Assembly (NCBI GenBank): GCA_963556195.1
Contig: OY744535.1
Location: 97,203,353 to 97,267,352 of the forward strand
Direction: 5' to 3'
Length of the DNA: 64,000 bases
DNA from: Sepiola atlantica
Lineage: Eukaryota > Mollusca > Cephalopoda > Sepiida > Sepiolidae
Shown: positions 1 through 15,600 of the stretch, piece after piece
Position numbering within the stretch: the stretch's first letter is position 1
Layout of the letters: the number at the start of each line of letters is the position of its first letter
The notes under the pieces: model-generated
The model's input: only the letters and a program-made list of their open reading frames with translations
Told to the model about the DNA's origin: nothing
The model's database searches: none
Translations under genes and position numbers: made by a program

Positions 1-219
1 AGTGTGTTTTATTGATGTCAAGAACAAAAAGATGAAATACTTAAAAACGTTTAAAAGCAATGATTATTTCAATCTTAGAAACAAGAAATGGAATTTTTAT
101 AAACTCATGATATTGTTGAGACATTTTCTCGGCCGTTGGGAGAAAATAGTTCTTAATAACAGGTACAACTGTATTATAATATAAATTCCTTTATTTATAC
201 AAACATAAACAGGAATTTA

Positions 220-256
<37 letters not shown>

Positions 257-612
257 ATTAGAAATTTAAACACATTGAGGATATTTTAAGTAGGATGCTT
301 CCCTTAAAGTAAATGTGTTATTGTGGTGACTGCAATGATTCTAGCTAAGATGACCAATTAAAATAAACAAACAATGACCAACTACTCCATTTTCGCCACA
401 AATTTTGATGGTCTTGTGAGAAAGAAAGGGAGAGAGTGACAGGAGGGAGTGTGATAGACACGCTAAAAAATAAGGACTCGGTGGGGCTTAAATAACATAT
501 AATAAGATTGACTGCGGGACACTTTGGTGACCATCTTATCAATTGGAAATGTGATCGTGTTGGGCTTCACACTCACTGTATCTTAACCGCCTTCAGATTT
601 TTATCTGTGGAG
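1..612. other. AT-rich flank with a dispersed repeat
   Basis: I see no gene here. A (TA)n microsatellite runs from about 223 to 251. The stretch from about 270 to 420 resembles 43312-43445: both contain the words GATATTTTAAGTA, TATTGTGGT.ACTGCAA and GATGG.CTTGT in the same order. It is therefore probably part of a dispersed repeat family. The short open frames are random and show no family signature. Confidence 0.6.
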
Positions 613-3600
613 TTCTCTCAAAGATGATGTCTATCAAAATAATCTGCAGACGTTTCTTGAACTGAAGAGAACCATCAAGCACAAATCAGGACAGTGCCGA
701 TAAAGGGTTCTCTCAAAGATGATGTCTATCAAAATAATCTGCTGACGTTTCTTGAACTGAAGAGAACCATCAAGCACAAATCAGGACAGTGCCGATAAAG
801 GGTTCTCTCAAAGATGATGTCTATCAAAATAATCTCCAGATGTTTCTTGAACTGAAGAGGACCATCAAGCACAAATCAGGACAGTGCCGATAAAGGATTC
901 TCTCAAAAATGATGTCTATCAAAATAATCTGCAGACGTTTCTTGAACTGAAGAGAACCATCAAGCACAAATCAGGACAGTGCCGATAAAGGGTTCTCTCA
1001 AAGATGATGTCTATCAAAATAATCTGCAGACGTTTCTTGAACTGAAGAGAACCATCAAGCACAAATCAGGACAGTGCCGATAAAGGGTTCTCTCAAAGAT
1101 GATGTCTATCAAAATAATCTGCAGACGTTTCTTGAACTGAAGAGAACCATCAAGCACAAATCAGGACAGTGCCGATAAAGGGTTCTCTCAAAGATGATGT
1201 CTATCAAAATAATCTCCAGATGTTTCTTGAACTAAAAAGAACCATCAAGCACAAATCAGGACAGTGCCGATAAAGGGTTCTCTCAAAGATGATGTCTATC
1301 AAAATAATCTGCAGACGTTTCTTGAACTGAAGAGAACCATCAAGCACAAATCAGGACAGTGCCGATAAAGGGTTCTCTCAAAGATGATGTCTATCAAAAT
1401 AATCTGCTGACGTTTCTTGAACTGAAGAGAACCATCAAGCACAAATCAAGACAGTGCCGATAAAGGGTTCTCTCAAAGATGATGTCTATCAAAATAATCT
1501 GCAGACGTTTCTTGAACTGAAGAGGACCATCAAGTACAAATCAGGACAGTGCCGATAAAGGGTTCTCTCAAAGATGATGTCTATCAAAATAATCTGCTGA
1601 CGTTTCTTGAACTGAAGAGAACCATCAAGCACAAATCAGGACAGTGCCGATAAAGGGTTCTCTCAAAGATGATGTCTATCCAAATAATCTCCAGATGTTT
1701 CTTGAACTGAAGAGGACCATCAAGCACAAATCAGGACAGTGCCGATAAAGGATTCTCTCAAAAATGATGTCTATCAAAATAATCTGCAGACGTTTCTTGA
1801 ACTGAAGAGAACCATCAAGCACAAATCAGGACAGTGCCGATAAAGGGTTCTCTCAAAGATGATGTCTATCAAAATAATCTGCAGACGTTTCTTGAACTGA
1901 AGAGAACCATCAAGCACAAATCAGGACAGTGCCGATAAAGGGTTCTCTCAAAGATGATGTCTATCAAAATAATCTGCAGACGTTTCTTGAACTGAAGAGA
2001 ACCATCAAGCACAAATCAGGACAGTGCCGATAAAGGGTTCTCTCAAAGATGATGTCTATCAAAATAATCTGCAGACGTTTCTTGAACTGAAGAGAACCAT
2101 CAAGCACAAATCAGGACAGTGCCGATAAAGGGTTCTCTCAAAGATGATGTCTATCAAAATAATCTGCAGACGTTTCTTGAACTGAAGAGAACCATCAAGC
2201 ACAAATCAGGACAGTGCCGATAAAGGGTTCTCTCAAAGATGATGTCTATCAAAATAATCTGCAGACGTTTCTTGAACTGAAGAGAACCATCAAGCACAAA
2301 TCAGGACAGTGCCGATAAAGGGTTCTCTCAAAGATGATGTCTATCAAAATAATCTGCAGACGTTTCTTGAACTGAAGAGAACCATCAAGCACAAATCAGG
2401 ACAGTGCCGATAAAGGGTTCTCTCAAAGATGATGTCTATCAAAATAATCTGCTGACGTTTCTTGAACTGAAGAGAACCATCAAGCACAAATCAGGACAGT
2501 GCCGATAAAGGGTTCTCTCAAAGATGATGTCTATCAAAATAATCTGCTGACGTTTCTTGAACTGAAGAGAACCATCAAGCACAAATCAGGACAGTGCCGA
2601 TAAAGGGTTCTCTCAAAGATGATGTCTATCAAAATAATCTGCAGACGTTTCTTGAACTGAAGAGAACCATCAAGCACAAATCAGGACAGTGCCGATAAAG
2701 GGTTCTCTCAAAAATGATGTCTATCAAAATAATCTGCAGACGTTTCTTGAACTGAAGAGAACCATCAAGCACAAATCAGGACAGTGCCGATAAAGGGTTC
2801 TCTCAAAGATGATGTCTATCAAAATAATCTGCAGACGTTTCTTGAACTGAAGAGAACTATCAAGCACAAATCAGGACAGTGCCGATAAAGGGTTCTCTCA
2901 AAGATGATGTCTATCAAAATAATCTGCAGACGTTTCTTGAACTGAAGAGAACCATCAAGCACAAATCAGGACAGTGCCGATAAAGGGTTCTCTCAAAGAT
3001 GATGTCTATCAAAAAGTATCTGCAGACGTTTCTTGAACTGAAGAGAACCATCAAGCACAAATCAGGACAGTGCCGATAAAGGGTTCTCTCAAAGATGATG
3101 TCTATCAAAATAATCTGTAGACGTTTCTTGAACTGAAGAGAACCATCAAGCACAAATCAGGACAGTGCCGATAAAGGGTTCTCTCAAAGATGATGTCTAT
3201 CAAAATAATCTGCTGACGTTTCTTGAACTGAAGAGAACCATCAAGCACAAATCAGGACAGTGCCGATAAAGGGTTCTCTCAAAGATGATGTCTATCCAAA
3301 TAATCTCCAGATGTTTCTTGAACTGAAGAGGACCATCAAGCACAAATCAGGACAGTGCCGATAAAGGATTCTCTCAAAAATGATGTCTATCAAAATAATC
3401 TGCAGACGTTTCTTGAACTGAAGAGAACCATCAAGCACAAATCAGGACAGTGCCGATAAAGGGTTCTCTCAAAGATGATGTCTATCAAAATAATCTGCAG
3501 ACGTTTCTTGAACTGAAGAGAACCATCAAGCACAAATCAGGACAGTGCCGATAAAGGGTTCTCTCAAAGATGATGTCTATCAAAATAATCTGCGGACGTT

Positions 3601-6600
3601 TCTTGAACTGAAGAGAACAATCAAGCACAAATCAGGACAGTGCCGATATAGGGTTCTCTCAAAGATGATGTCTATCAAAATAATCTGCGGACGTTTCTTG
3701 AACTGAAGAGAACAATCAAGCACAAATCAGGACAGTGCCGATAAAGGGTTCTCTCAAAAATGATGTCTATCAAAATAATCTGCAGACGTTTCTTGAACTG
3801 AAGAGAACCATCAAGCACAAATCAGGACAGTGCCGATAAAGGGTTCTCCTAAAGATGATGTCTATCAAAATAATCTGCAGACGTTTCTTGAACTGAAGAG
3901 AACCATCAAGCACAAATCAGGACAGTGCCGATAAAGGGTTCTCTCAAAGATGATGTCTATCAAAATAATCTGCAGACGTTTCTTGAACTGAAGAGGACCA
4001 TCAAGCACAAATCAGGACAGTGCCGATATAGGGTTCTCTCAAAGATGATGTCTATCAAAATAATCTGCAGACGTTTCTTGAACTGAAGAGGACCATCAAG
4101 CACAAATCAGGACAGTGCCGATAAAGGGTTCTCTCAAAGATGATGTCTATCAAAATAATCTGCAGACGTTTCTTGAACTGAAGAGGACCATCAAGCACAA
4201 ATCAGTACAGTGCCGATATAGGGTTCTCTCAAAGATGATGTCTATCAAAATAATCTGCAGACGTTTCTTGAACTGAAGAGGACCATCAAGCACAAATCAG
4301 GACAGTGCCGATAAAGGGTTCTCTCAAAGATGATGTCTATCAAAATAATCTGCAAACGTTTCTTGAACTGAAGATGGCCATCAAGCACAAATCAGGACAG
4401 TGCCGATAAAGGGTTCTCTCAAAGATGATGTCTATCAAAATAATCTGCAGACGTTTCTTGAACTGAAGAGGACCATCAAGCACAAATCAGGACAGTGCCG
4501 ATATAGGGTTCTCTCAAAGATGATGTCTATCAAAATAATCTGCAGACGTTTCTTGAACTGAAGAGGACCATCAAGCACAAATCAGGACAGTGCCGATAAA
4601 GGGTTCTCTCAAAGATGATGTCTATCAAAATAATCTGCAGACGTTTCTTGAACTGAAGAGGACCATCAAGCACAAATCAGGACAGTGCCGATAAAGGGTT
4701 CTCTCAAAGATGATGTCTATCAAAATAATCTGCAGACGTTTCTTGAACTGAAGAGGACCATCAAGCACAAATCAGGACAGTGCCGATAAAGGGTTCTCTC
4801 AAAGATGATGTCTATCAAAATAATCTGCAGACGTTTCTTGAACTGAAGAGGACCATCAAGCACAAATCAGGACAGTGCCGATAAAGGGTTCTCTCAAAGA
4901 TGATGTCTATCAAAATAATCTGCAGACGTTTCTTGAACTGAAGAGGACCATCAAGCACAAATCAGGACAGTGCCGATAAAGGGTTCTCTCAAAGATGATG
5001 TCTATCAAAATAATCTGCAGACGTTTCTTGAACTGAAGAGGACCATCAAGCACAAATCAGGACAGTGCCGATAAAGGGTTCTCTCAAAGATGATGTCTAT
5101 CAAAATAATCTGCAGATGTTTCTTGAACTGAAGAGGACCATCAAGCACAAATCAGGACAGTGCCGATATAGGGTTCTCTCAAAGATGATGTCTATCAAAA
5201 TAATCTGCAGACGTTTCTTGAACTGAAGAGGACCATCAAGCACAAATCAGGACAGTGCCGATAAAGGGTTCTCTCAAAGATGATGTCTATCAAAATAATC
5301 TGCAGACGTTTCTTGAACTGAAGAGGACCATCAAGCACAAATCAGGACAGTGCCGATAAAGGGTTCTCTCAAAGATGATGTCTATCAAAATAATCTGCAG
5401 ACGTTTCTTGAACTGAAGAGGACCATCAAGCACAAATCAGGACAGTGCCGATAAAGGGTTCTCCTAAAGATGATGTCTATCAAAATAATCTGCAGACGTT
5501 TCTTGAACTGAAGAGGACCATCAAGCACAAATCAGGACAGTGCCGATAAAGGGTTCTCTCAAAGATGATGTCTATCAAAATAATCTGCAGACGTTTCTTG
5601 AACTGAAGAGGACCATCAAGCACAAATCAGGACAGTGCCGATATAGGGTTCTCTCAAAGATGATGTCTATCAAAATAATCTGCAGACGTTTCTTGAACTG
5701 AAGAGGACCATCAAGCACAAATCAGGACAGTGCCGATAAAGGGTTCTCTCAAAGATGATGTCTATCAAAATAATCTGCAGACGTTTCTTGAACTGAAGAG
5801 GACCATCAAGCACAAATCAGGACAGTGCCGATAAAGGGTTCTCTCAAAGATGATGTCTATCAAAATAATCTGCAGACGTTTCTTGAACTGAAGAGGACCA
5901 TCAAGCACAAATCAGGACAGTGCCGATAAAGGGTTCTCTCAAAGATGATGTCTAGCAAAATAATCTGCTGACGTTTCTTGAACTGAAGAGGACCATCAAG
6001 CACAAATCAGGACAGTGCCGATAAAGGGTTCTCTCAAAGATGATGTCTAGCAAAATAATCTGCAGACGTTTCTTGAACTGAAGAGGACCATCAAGCACAA
6101 ATCAGGACAGTGCCGATAAAGGGTTCTCTCAAAGATGATGTCTAGCAAAATAATCTGCAGACGTTTCTTGAACTGAAGAGGACCATCAAGCACAAATCAG
6201 GACAGTGCCGATAAAGGGTTCTCTCAAAGATGATGTCTATCAAAATAATCTGCAGACGTTTCTTGAACTGAAGAGGACCATCAAGCACAAATCAGGACAG
6301 TGCCGATAAAGGGTTCTCTCAAAGATGATGTCTATCAAAATAATCTGCAGACGTTTCTTGAACTGAAGAGGACCATCAAGCACAAATCAGGACAGTGCCG
6401 ATATAGGGTTCTCTCAAAGATGATGTCTATCAAAATAATCTGCAGACGTTTCTTGAACTGAAGAGGACCATCAAGCACAAATCAGGACAGTGCCGATAAA
6501 GGGTTCTCTCAAAGATGATCTCTATCAAAATAATCTGCAGACGTTTCTTGAACTGAAGAGGACCATCAAGCACAAATCAGGACAGTGCCGATAAAGGGTT

Positions 6601-9600
6601 CTCTCAAAGATGATGTCTAGCAAAATAATCTGCTGACGTTTCTTGAACTGAAGAGGACCATCAAGCACAAATCAGGACAGTGCCGATAAAGGGTTCTCTC
6701 AAAGATGATGTCTATCAAAATAATCTGCTGACGTTTCTTGAACTGAAGAGGACCATCAAGCACAAATCAGGACAGTGCCGATAAAGGGTTCTCTCAAAGA
6801 TGATGTCTAGCAAAATAATCTGCAGATGTTTCTTTAACTGAAGAGGACCATCAAGCACAAATCAGGACAGTGCCGATAAAGGGTTCTCTCAAAGATGATG
6901 TCTAGCAAAATAATCTGCAGACGTTTCTTGAACTGAAGAGGACCATCAAGCACAAATCAGGACAGTGCCGATAAAGGGTTCTCTCAAAGATGATGTCTAT
7001 CAAAATAATCTTCAGACGTTTCTTGAACTGAAGAGGACCATCAAGCACAAATCAGGACAGTGCCGATAAAGGGTTCTCTCAAAGATGATGTCTATCAAAA
7101 TAATCTGCAGACGTTTATTGAACTGAAGAGGACCATCAAGCACAAATCAGGACAGTGCCGATAAAGGGTTCTCTCAAAGATGATGTCTATCAAAATAATC
7201 TGCAGACGTTTCTTGAACTGAAGAGGACCATCAAGCACAAATCAGGACAGTGCCGATAAAGGGTTCTCTCAAAGATGATGTCTATCAAAATAATCTGCAG
7301 ACGTTTCTTGAACTGAAGAGGACCATCAAGCACAAATCAGGACAGTGCCGATATAGGGTTCTCTCAAAGATGATGTCTATCAAAATAATCTGCAGACGTT
7401 TCTTGAACTGAAGAGGACCATCAAGCACAAATCAGGACAGTGCCGATAAAGGGTTCTCTCAAAGATGATGTCTATCAAAATAATCTGCAGACGTTTCTTG
7501 AACTGAAGAGGACCATCAAGCACAAATCAGGACAGTGCCGATATAGGGTTCTCTCAAAGATGATGTCTATCAAAATAATCTGCAGACGTTTCTTGAACTG
7601 AAGAGGACCATCAAGCACAAATCAGGACAGTGCCGATAAAGGGTTCTCTCAAAGATGATGTCTATCAAAATAATCTGCAGACGTTTCTTTAACTGAAGAG
7701 GACCATCAAGCACAAATCAGGACAGTGCCGATAAAGGGTTCTCTCAAAGATGATGTCTATCAAAATAATCTGCAGACGTTTCTTTAACTGAAGAGGACCA
7801 TCAAGCACAAATCAGGACAGTGCCGATAAAGGCTTCTCTCAAAGATGATGTCTATCAAAATAATCTGCAGACGTTTCTTTAACTGAAGAGGACCATCAAG
7901 CACAAATCAGGACAGTGCCGATAAAGGGTTCTCTCAAAGGTAATGTCTAGCAAAATAATCTGCTGACGTTTCTTGAACTGAAGAGGACCATCAAGCACAA
8001 ATCAGGACAGTGCCGATAAAGGGTTCTCTCAAAGATGATGTCTATCAAAATAATCTGCTGACGTTTCTTTAACTGAAGAGGACCATCAAGCACAAATCAG
8101 GACAGTGCCGATAAAGGGTTCTCTCAAAGGTAATGTCTAGCAAAATAATCTGCTGACGTTTCTTGAACTGAAGAGGACCATCAAGCACAAATCAGGACAG
8201 TGCCGATAAAGGGTTCTCTCAAAGATGATGTCTATCAAAATAATCTGCAGACGTTTCTTTAACTGAAGAGGACCATCAAGCACAAATCAGGACAGTGCCG
8301 ATAAAGGGTTCTCTCAAAGGTAATGTCTAGCAAAATAATCTGCTGACGTTTCTTGAACTGAAGAGGACCATCAAGCACAAATCAGGACAGTGCCGATAAA
8401 GGGTTCTCTCAAAGATGATGTCTATCAAAATAATCTGCAGACGTTTCTTGAACTGAAGAGGACCATCAAGCACAAATCAGGACAGTGCCGATAAAGGGTT
8501 CTCTCAAAGATGATGTCTATCAAAATAATCTGCAGACGTTTCTTTAACTGAAGAGGACCATCAAGCACAAATCAGGACAGTGCCGATAAAGGGTTCTCTC
8601 AAAGATCATGTCTATCAAAATAATCTGCAGACGTTTCTTGAACTGAAGAGGACCATCAAGCACAAATCAGGACAGTGCCGATAAAGGGTTCTCTCAAAGA
8701 TGATGTCTATCAAAATAATCTGCAGACGTTTCTTTAACTGAAGAGGACCATCAAGCACAAATCAGGACAGTGCCGATAAAGGGTTCTCTCAAAGGTAATG
8801 TCTAGCAAAATAATCTGCTGACGTTTCTTGAACTGAAGAGGACCATCAAGCACAAATCAGGACAGTGCCGATAAAGGGTTCTCTCAAAGATGATGTCTAT
8901 CAAAATAATCTGCAGACGTTTCTTGAACTGAAGAGGACCATCAAGCACAAATCAGGACAGTGCCGATAAAGGGTTCTCTCAAAGATGATGTCTATCAAAA
9001 TAATCTGCAGACGTTTCTTTAACTGAAGAGGACCATCAAGCACAAATCAGGACAGTGCCGATAAAGGGTTCTCTCAAAGATGATGTCTATCAAAATAATC
9101 TGCAGACGTTTCTTTAACTGAAGAGGACCATCAAGCACAAATCAGGACAGTGCCGATAAAGGGTTCTCTCAAAGATCATGTCTATCAAAATAATCTGCAG
9201 ACGTTTCTTTAACTAAAGAGGACCATCAAGCACAAATCAGGACAGTGCCGATAAAGGGTTCTCTCAAAGATCATGTCTATCAAAATAATCTGCAGACGTT
9301 TCTTTAACTAAAGAGGACCATCAAGCACAAATCAGGACAGTGCCGATAAAGGGTTCTCTCAAAGATCATGTCTATCAAAATAATCTGCAGACGTTTCTTT
9401 AACTAAAGAGGACCATCAAGCACAAATCAGGACAGTGCCGATAAAGGGTTCTCTCAAAGATCATGTCTATCAAAATAATCTGCAGACGTTTCTTTAACTA
9501 AAGAGGACCATCAAGCACAAATCAGGACAGTGCCGATAAAGGGTTCTCTCAAAGATCATGTCTATCAAAATAATCTGCAGACGTTTCTTGAACTGAAGAG

Positions 9601-12600
9601 GACCATCAAGCACAAATCAGGACAGTGCCGATAAAGGGTTCTCTCAAAGATGATGTCTATCAAAATAATCTGTGGACGTTTCTTGAACTGAAGAGGATCA
9701 TCAAGCACAAATCAGGACAGTGCCGATAAAGGGTTCTCTCAAAGATGATGTCTATCAAAATAATCTGTGGACGTTTCTTGAACTGAAGAGGACCATCAAG
9801 CACAAATCAGGACAGTGCCGATAAAGGGTTCTCTCAAAGATGATGTCTATCAAAATAATCTGTGGACGTTTCTTGAACTGAAGAGGACCATCAAGCACAA
9901 ATCAGGACAGTGCCGATAAAGGGTTCTCTCAAAGATGATGTCTATCAAAATAATCTGTGGACGTTTCTTTAACTGAAGAGGACCATCAAGCACAAATCAG
10001 GACAGTGCCGATAAAGGGTTCTCTCAAAGATCATGTCTATCAAAATAATCTGTGGACGTTTCTTTAACTGAAGAGGACCATCAAGCACAAATCAGGACAG
10101 TGCCGATAAAGGGTTCTCTCAAAGATGATGTCTATCAAAATAATCTGTGGACGTTTCTTTAACTGAAGAGGACCATCAAGCACAAATCAGGACAGTGCCG
10201 ATAAAGGGTTCTCTCAAAGATCATGTCTATCAAAATAATCTGCAGACGTTTCTTTAACTAAAGAGGACCATCAAGCACAAATCAGGACAGTGCCGATAAA
10301 GGGTTCTCTCAAAGATCATGTCTATCAAAATAATCTGCAGACGTTTCTTGAACTGAAGAGGACCATCAAGCACAAATCAGGACAGTGCCGATAAAGGGTT
10401 CTCTCAAAGATGATGTCTATCAAAATAATCTGTGGACGTTTCTTGAACTGAAGAGGATCATCAAGCACAAATCAGGACAGTGCCGATAAAGGGTTCTCTC
10501 AAAGATGATGTCTATCAAAATAATCTGTGGACGTTTCTTGAACTGAAGAGGACCATCAAGCACAAATCAGGACAGTGCCGATAAAGGGTTCTCTCAAAGA
10601 TGATGTCTATCAAAATAATCTGTGGACGTTTCTTGAACTGAAGAGGATCATCAAGCACAAATCAGGACAGTGCCGATAAAGGGTTCTCTCAAAGATGATG
10701 TCTATCAAAATAATCTGTGGACGTTTCTTGAACTGAAGAGGACCATCAAGCACAAATCAGGACAGTGCCGATAAAGGGTTCTCTCAAAGATGATGTCTAT
10801 CAAAATAATCTGTGGACGTTTCTTGAACTGAAGAGGACCATCAAGCACAAATCAGGACAGTGCCGATAAAGGGTTCTCTCAAAGATGATGTCTATCAAAA
10901 TAATCTGTGGACGTTTCTTGAACTGAAGAGGACCATCAAGCACAAATCAGGACAGTGCCGATAAAGGGTTCTCTCAAAGATGATGTCTATCAAAATAATC
11001 TGTGGACGTTTCTTGAACTGAAGAGGATCATCAAGCACAAATCAGGACAGTGCCGATAAAGGGTTCTCTCAAAGATGATGTCTATCAAAATAATCTGTGG
11101 ACGTTTCTTGAACTGAAGAGGACCATCAAGCACAAATCAGGACAGTGCCGATAAAGGGTTCTCTCAAAGATGATGTCTATCAAAATAATCTGTGGACGTT
11201 TCTTGAACTGAAGAGGACCATCAAGCACAAATCAGGACAGTGCCGATAAAGGGTTCTCTCAAAGATGATGTCTATCAAAATAATCTGTGGACGTTTCTTG
11301 AACTGAAGAGGATCATCAAGCACAAATCAGGACAGTGCCGATAAAGGGTTCTCTCAAAGATGATGTCTATCAAAATAATCTGCAGACGTTTCTTGAACTG
11401 AAGAGGACCATCAAGCACAAATCAGGACAGTGCCGATAAAGGGTTCTCTCAAAGATGATGTCTATCAAAATAATCTGCAGACGTTTCTTTAACTGAAGAG
11501 GACCATCAAGCACAAATCAGGACAGTGCCGATAAAGGGTTCTCTCAAAGATCATGTCTATCAAAATAATCTGCAGACGTTTCTTTAACTAAAGAGGACCA
11601 TCAAGCACAAATCAGGACAGTGCCGATAAAGGGTTCTCTCAAAGATCATGTCTATCAAAATAATCTGCAGACGTTTCTTGAACTGAAGAGGACCATCAAG
11701 CACAAATCAGGACAGTGCCGATAAAGGGTTCTCTCAAAGGTAATGTCTAGCAAAATAATCTGCTGACGTTTCTTGAACTGAAGAGGACCATCAAGCACAA
11801 ATCAGGACAGTGCCGATAAAGGGTTCTCTCAAAGATGATGTCTAGCAAAATAATCTGCTGACGTTTCTTGAACTGAAGAGGACCATCAAGCACAAATCAG
11901 GACAGTGCCGATAAAGGGTTCTCTCAAAGATGATGTCTATCAAAATAATCTGCAGACGTTTCTTGAACTGAAGAGGACCATCAAGCACAAATCAGGACAG
12001 TGCCGATAAAGGGTTCTCTCAAAGGTAATGTCTAGCAAAATAATCTGCTGACGTTTCTTGAACTGAAGAGGACCATCAAGCACAAATCAGGACAGTGCCG
12101 ATAAAGGGTTCTCTCAAAGATGATGTCTATCAAAATAATCTGCAGACGTTTCTTTAACTGAAGAGGACCATCAAGCACAAATCAGGACAGTGCCGATAAA
12201 GGGTTCTCTCAAAGGTAATGTCTAGCAAAATAATCTGCTGACGTTTCTTGAACTGAAGAGGACCATCAAGCACAAATCAGGACAGTGCCGATAAAGGGTT
12301 CTCTCAAAGATGATGTCTATCAAAATAATCTGCAGACGTTTCTTTAACTGAAGAGGACCATCAAGCACAAATCAGGACAGTGCCGATAAAGGGTTCTCTC
12401 AAAGGTAATGTCTAGCAAAATAATCTGCTGACGTTTCTTGAACTGAAGAGGACCATCAAGCACAAATCAGGACAGTGCCGATAAAGGGTTCTCTCAAAGA
12501 TGATGTCTATCAAAATAATCTGCAGACGTTTCTTTAACTGAAGAGGACCATCAAGCACAAATCAGGACAGTGCCGATAAAGGGTTCTCTCAAAGATGATG

Positions 12601-15600
12601 TCTATCAAAATAATCTGCAGACGTTTCTTTAACTGAAGAGGACCATCAAGCACAAATCAGGACAGTGCCGATAAAGGGTTCTCTCAAAGATGATGTCTAT
12701 CAAAATAATCTGCAGACGTTTCTTGAACTGAAGAGGACCATCAAGCACAAATCAGGACAGTGCCGATAAAGGGTTCTCTCAAAGATGATGTCTATCAAAA
12801 TAATCTGCAGACGTTTCTTTAACTGAAGAGGACCATCAAGCACAAATCAGGACAGTGCCGATAAAGGGTTCTCTCAAAGGTAATGTCTATCAAAATAATC
12901 TGCAGACGTTTCTTTAACTGAAGAGGACCATCAAGCACAAATCAGGACAGTGCCGATAAAGGGTTCTCTCAAAGATGATGTCTATCAAAATAATCTGCAG
13001 ACGTTTCTTTAACTGAAGAGGACCATCAAGCACAAATCAGGACAGTGCCGATAAAGGGTTCTCTCAAAGATGCCGTCTATCAAAATAATAAGCAGACGTT
13101 TCTTGAACTGAAGAGGACCATCAAGCACAAATCAGGACAGTGCCGATAAAGGGTTCTCTCAAAGATGATGTCTATCAAAATAATCTGCAGACGTTTCTTT
13201 AACTGAAGAGGACCATCAAGCACAAATCAGGACAGTGCCGATAAAGGGTTCTCTCAAAGATGATGTCTATCAAAATAATCTGCAGACGTTTCTTTAACTG
13301 AAGAGGACCATCAAGCACAAATCAGGACAGTGCCGATAAAGGGTTCTCTCAAAGATGCCGTCTATCAAAATAATAAGCAGACGTTTCTTGAACTGAAGAG
13401 GACCATCAAGCACAAATCAGGACAGTGCCGATAAAGGGTTCTCTCAAAGATGATGTCTATCAAAATAATCTGCAGACGTTTCTTTAACTGAAGAGGACCA
13501 TCAAGCACAAATCAGGACAGTGCCGATAAAGGGTTCTCTCAAAGGTAATGTCTATCAAAATAATCTGCAGACGTTTCTTGAACTGAAGAGGACCATCAAG
13601 CACAAATCAGGACAGTGCCGATAAAGGGTTCTCTCAAAGGTAATGTCTAGCAAAATAATCTGCTGACGTTTCTTGAACTGAAGAGGACCATCAAGCACAA
13701 ATCAGGACAGTGCCGATAAAGGGTTCTCTCAAAGGTAATGTCTAGCAAAATAATCTGCTGACGTTTCTTGAACTGAAGAGGACCATCAAGCACAAATCAG
13801 GACAGTGCCGATAAAGGGTTCTCTCAAAGGTAATGTCTATCAAAATAATCTGCAGACGTTTCTTGAACTGAAGAGGACCATCAAGCACAAATCAGGACAG
13901 TGCCGATAAAGGGTTCTCTCAAAGGTAATGTCTAGCAAAATAATCTGCTGACGTTTCTTGAACTGAAGAGGACCATCAAGCACAAATCAGGACAGTGCCG
14001 ATAAAGGGTTCTCTCAAAGGTAATGTCTATCAAAATAATCTGCAGACGTTTCTTTAACTGAAGAGGACCATCAAGCACAAATCAGGACAGTGCCGATAAA
14101 GGGTTCTCTCAAAGATGATGTCTATCAAAATAATCTGCAGACGTTTCTTTAACTGAAGAGGACCATCAAGCACAAATCAGGACAGTGCCGATAAAGGGTT
14201 CTCTCAAAGATGCCGTCTATCAAAATAATAAGCAGACGTTTCTTGAACTGAAGAGGACCATCAAGCACAAATCAGGACAGTGCCGATAAAGGGTTCTCTC
14301 AAAGATGATGTCTATCAAAATAATCTGCAGACGTTTCTTTAACTGAAGAGGACCATCAAGCACAAATCAGGACAGTGCCGATAAAGGGTTCTCTCAAAGG
14401 TAATGTCTAGCAAAATAATCTGCTGACGTTTCTTGAACTGAAGAGGACCATCAAGCACAAATCAGGACAGTGCCGATAAAGGGTTCTCTCAAAGGTAATG
14501 TCTATCAAAATAATCTGCAGACGTTTCTTGAACTGAAGAGGACCATCAAGCACAAATCAGGACAGTGCCGATAAAGGGTTCTCTTAAAGGTAATGTCTAG
14601 CAAAATAATCTGCTGACGTTTCTTGAACTGAAGAGGACCATCAAGCACAAATCAGGACAGTGCCGATAAAGGGTTCTCTCAAAGGTAATGTCTATCAAAA
14701 TAATCTGCAGACGTTTCTTTAACTGAAGAGGACCATCAAGCACAAATCAGGACAGTGCCGATAAAGGGTTCTCTCAAAGATGATGTCTATCAAAATAATC
14801 TGCAGACGTTTCTTTAACTGAAGAGGACCATCAAGCACAAATCAGGACAGTGCCGATAAAGGGTTCTCTCAAAGATGCCGTCTATCAAAATAATAAGCAG
14901 ACGTTTCTTGAACTGAAGAGGACCATCAAGCACAAATCAGGACAGTGCCGATAAAGGGTTCTCTCAAAGATGATGTCTATCAAAATAATCTGCAGACGTT
15001 TCTTTAACTGAAGAGGACCATCAAGCACAAATCAGGACAGTGCCGATAAAGGGTTCTCTCAAAGGTAATGTCTAGCAAAATAATCTGCTGACGTTTCTTG
15101 AACTGAAGAGGACCATCAAGCACAAATCAGGACAGTGCCGATAAAGGGTTCTCTCAAAGGTAATGTCTATCAAAATAATCTGCAGACGTTTCTTGAACTG
15201 AAGAGGACCATCAAGCACAAATCAGGACAGTGCCGATAAAGGGTTCTCTCAAAGGTAATGTCTAGCAAAATAATCTGCTGACGTTTCTTGAACTGAAGAG
15301 GACCATCAAGCACAAATCAGGACAGTGCCGATAAAGGGTTCTCTCAAAGGTAATGTCTATCAAAATAATCTGCAGACGTTTCTTTAACTGAAGAGGACCA
15401 TCAAGCACAAATCAGGACAGTGCCGATAAAGGGTTCTCTCAAAGATGATGTCTATCAAAATAATCTGCAGACGTTTCTTTAACTGAAGAGGACCATCAAG
15501 CACAAATCAGGACAGTGCCGATAAAGGGTTCTCTCAAAGATGCCGTCTATCAAAATAATAAGCAGACGTTTCTTGAACTGAAGAGGACCATCAAGCACAA

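Noticed and set aside
2914..3153. 79-codon minus frame inside the 95-bp satellite
   Set aside because: A local single-base insertion lets the frame run on for two and a half units; other units do not keep it open.
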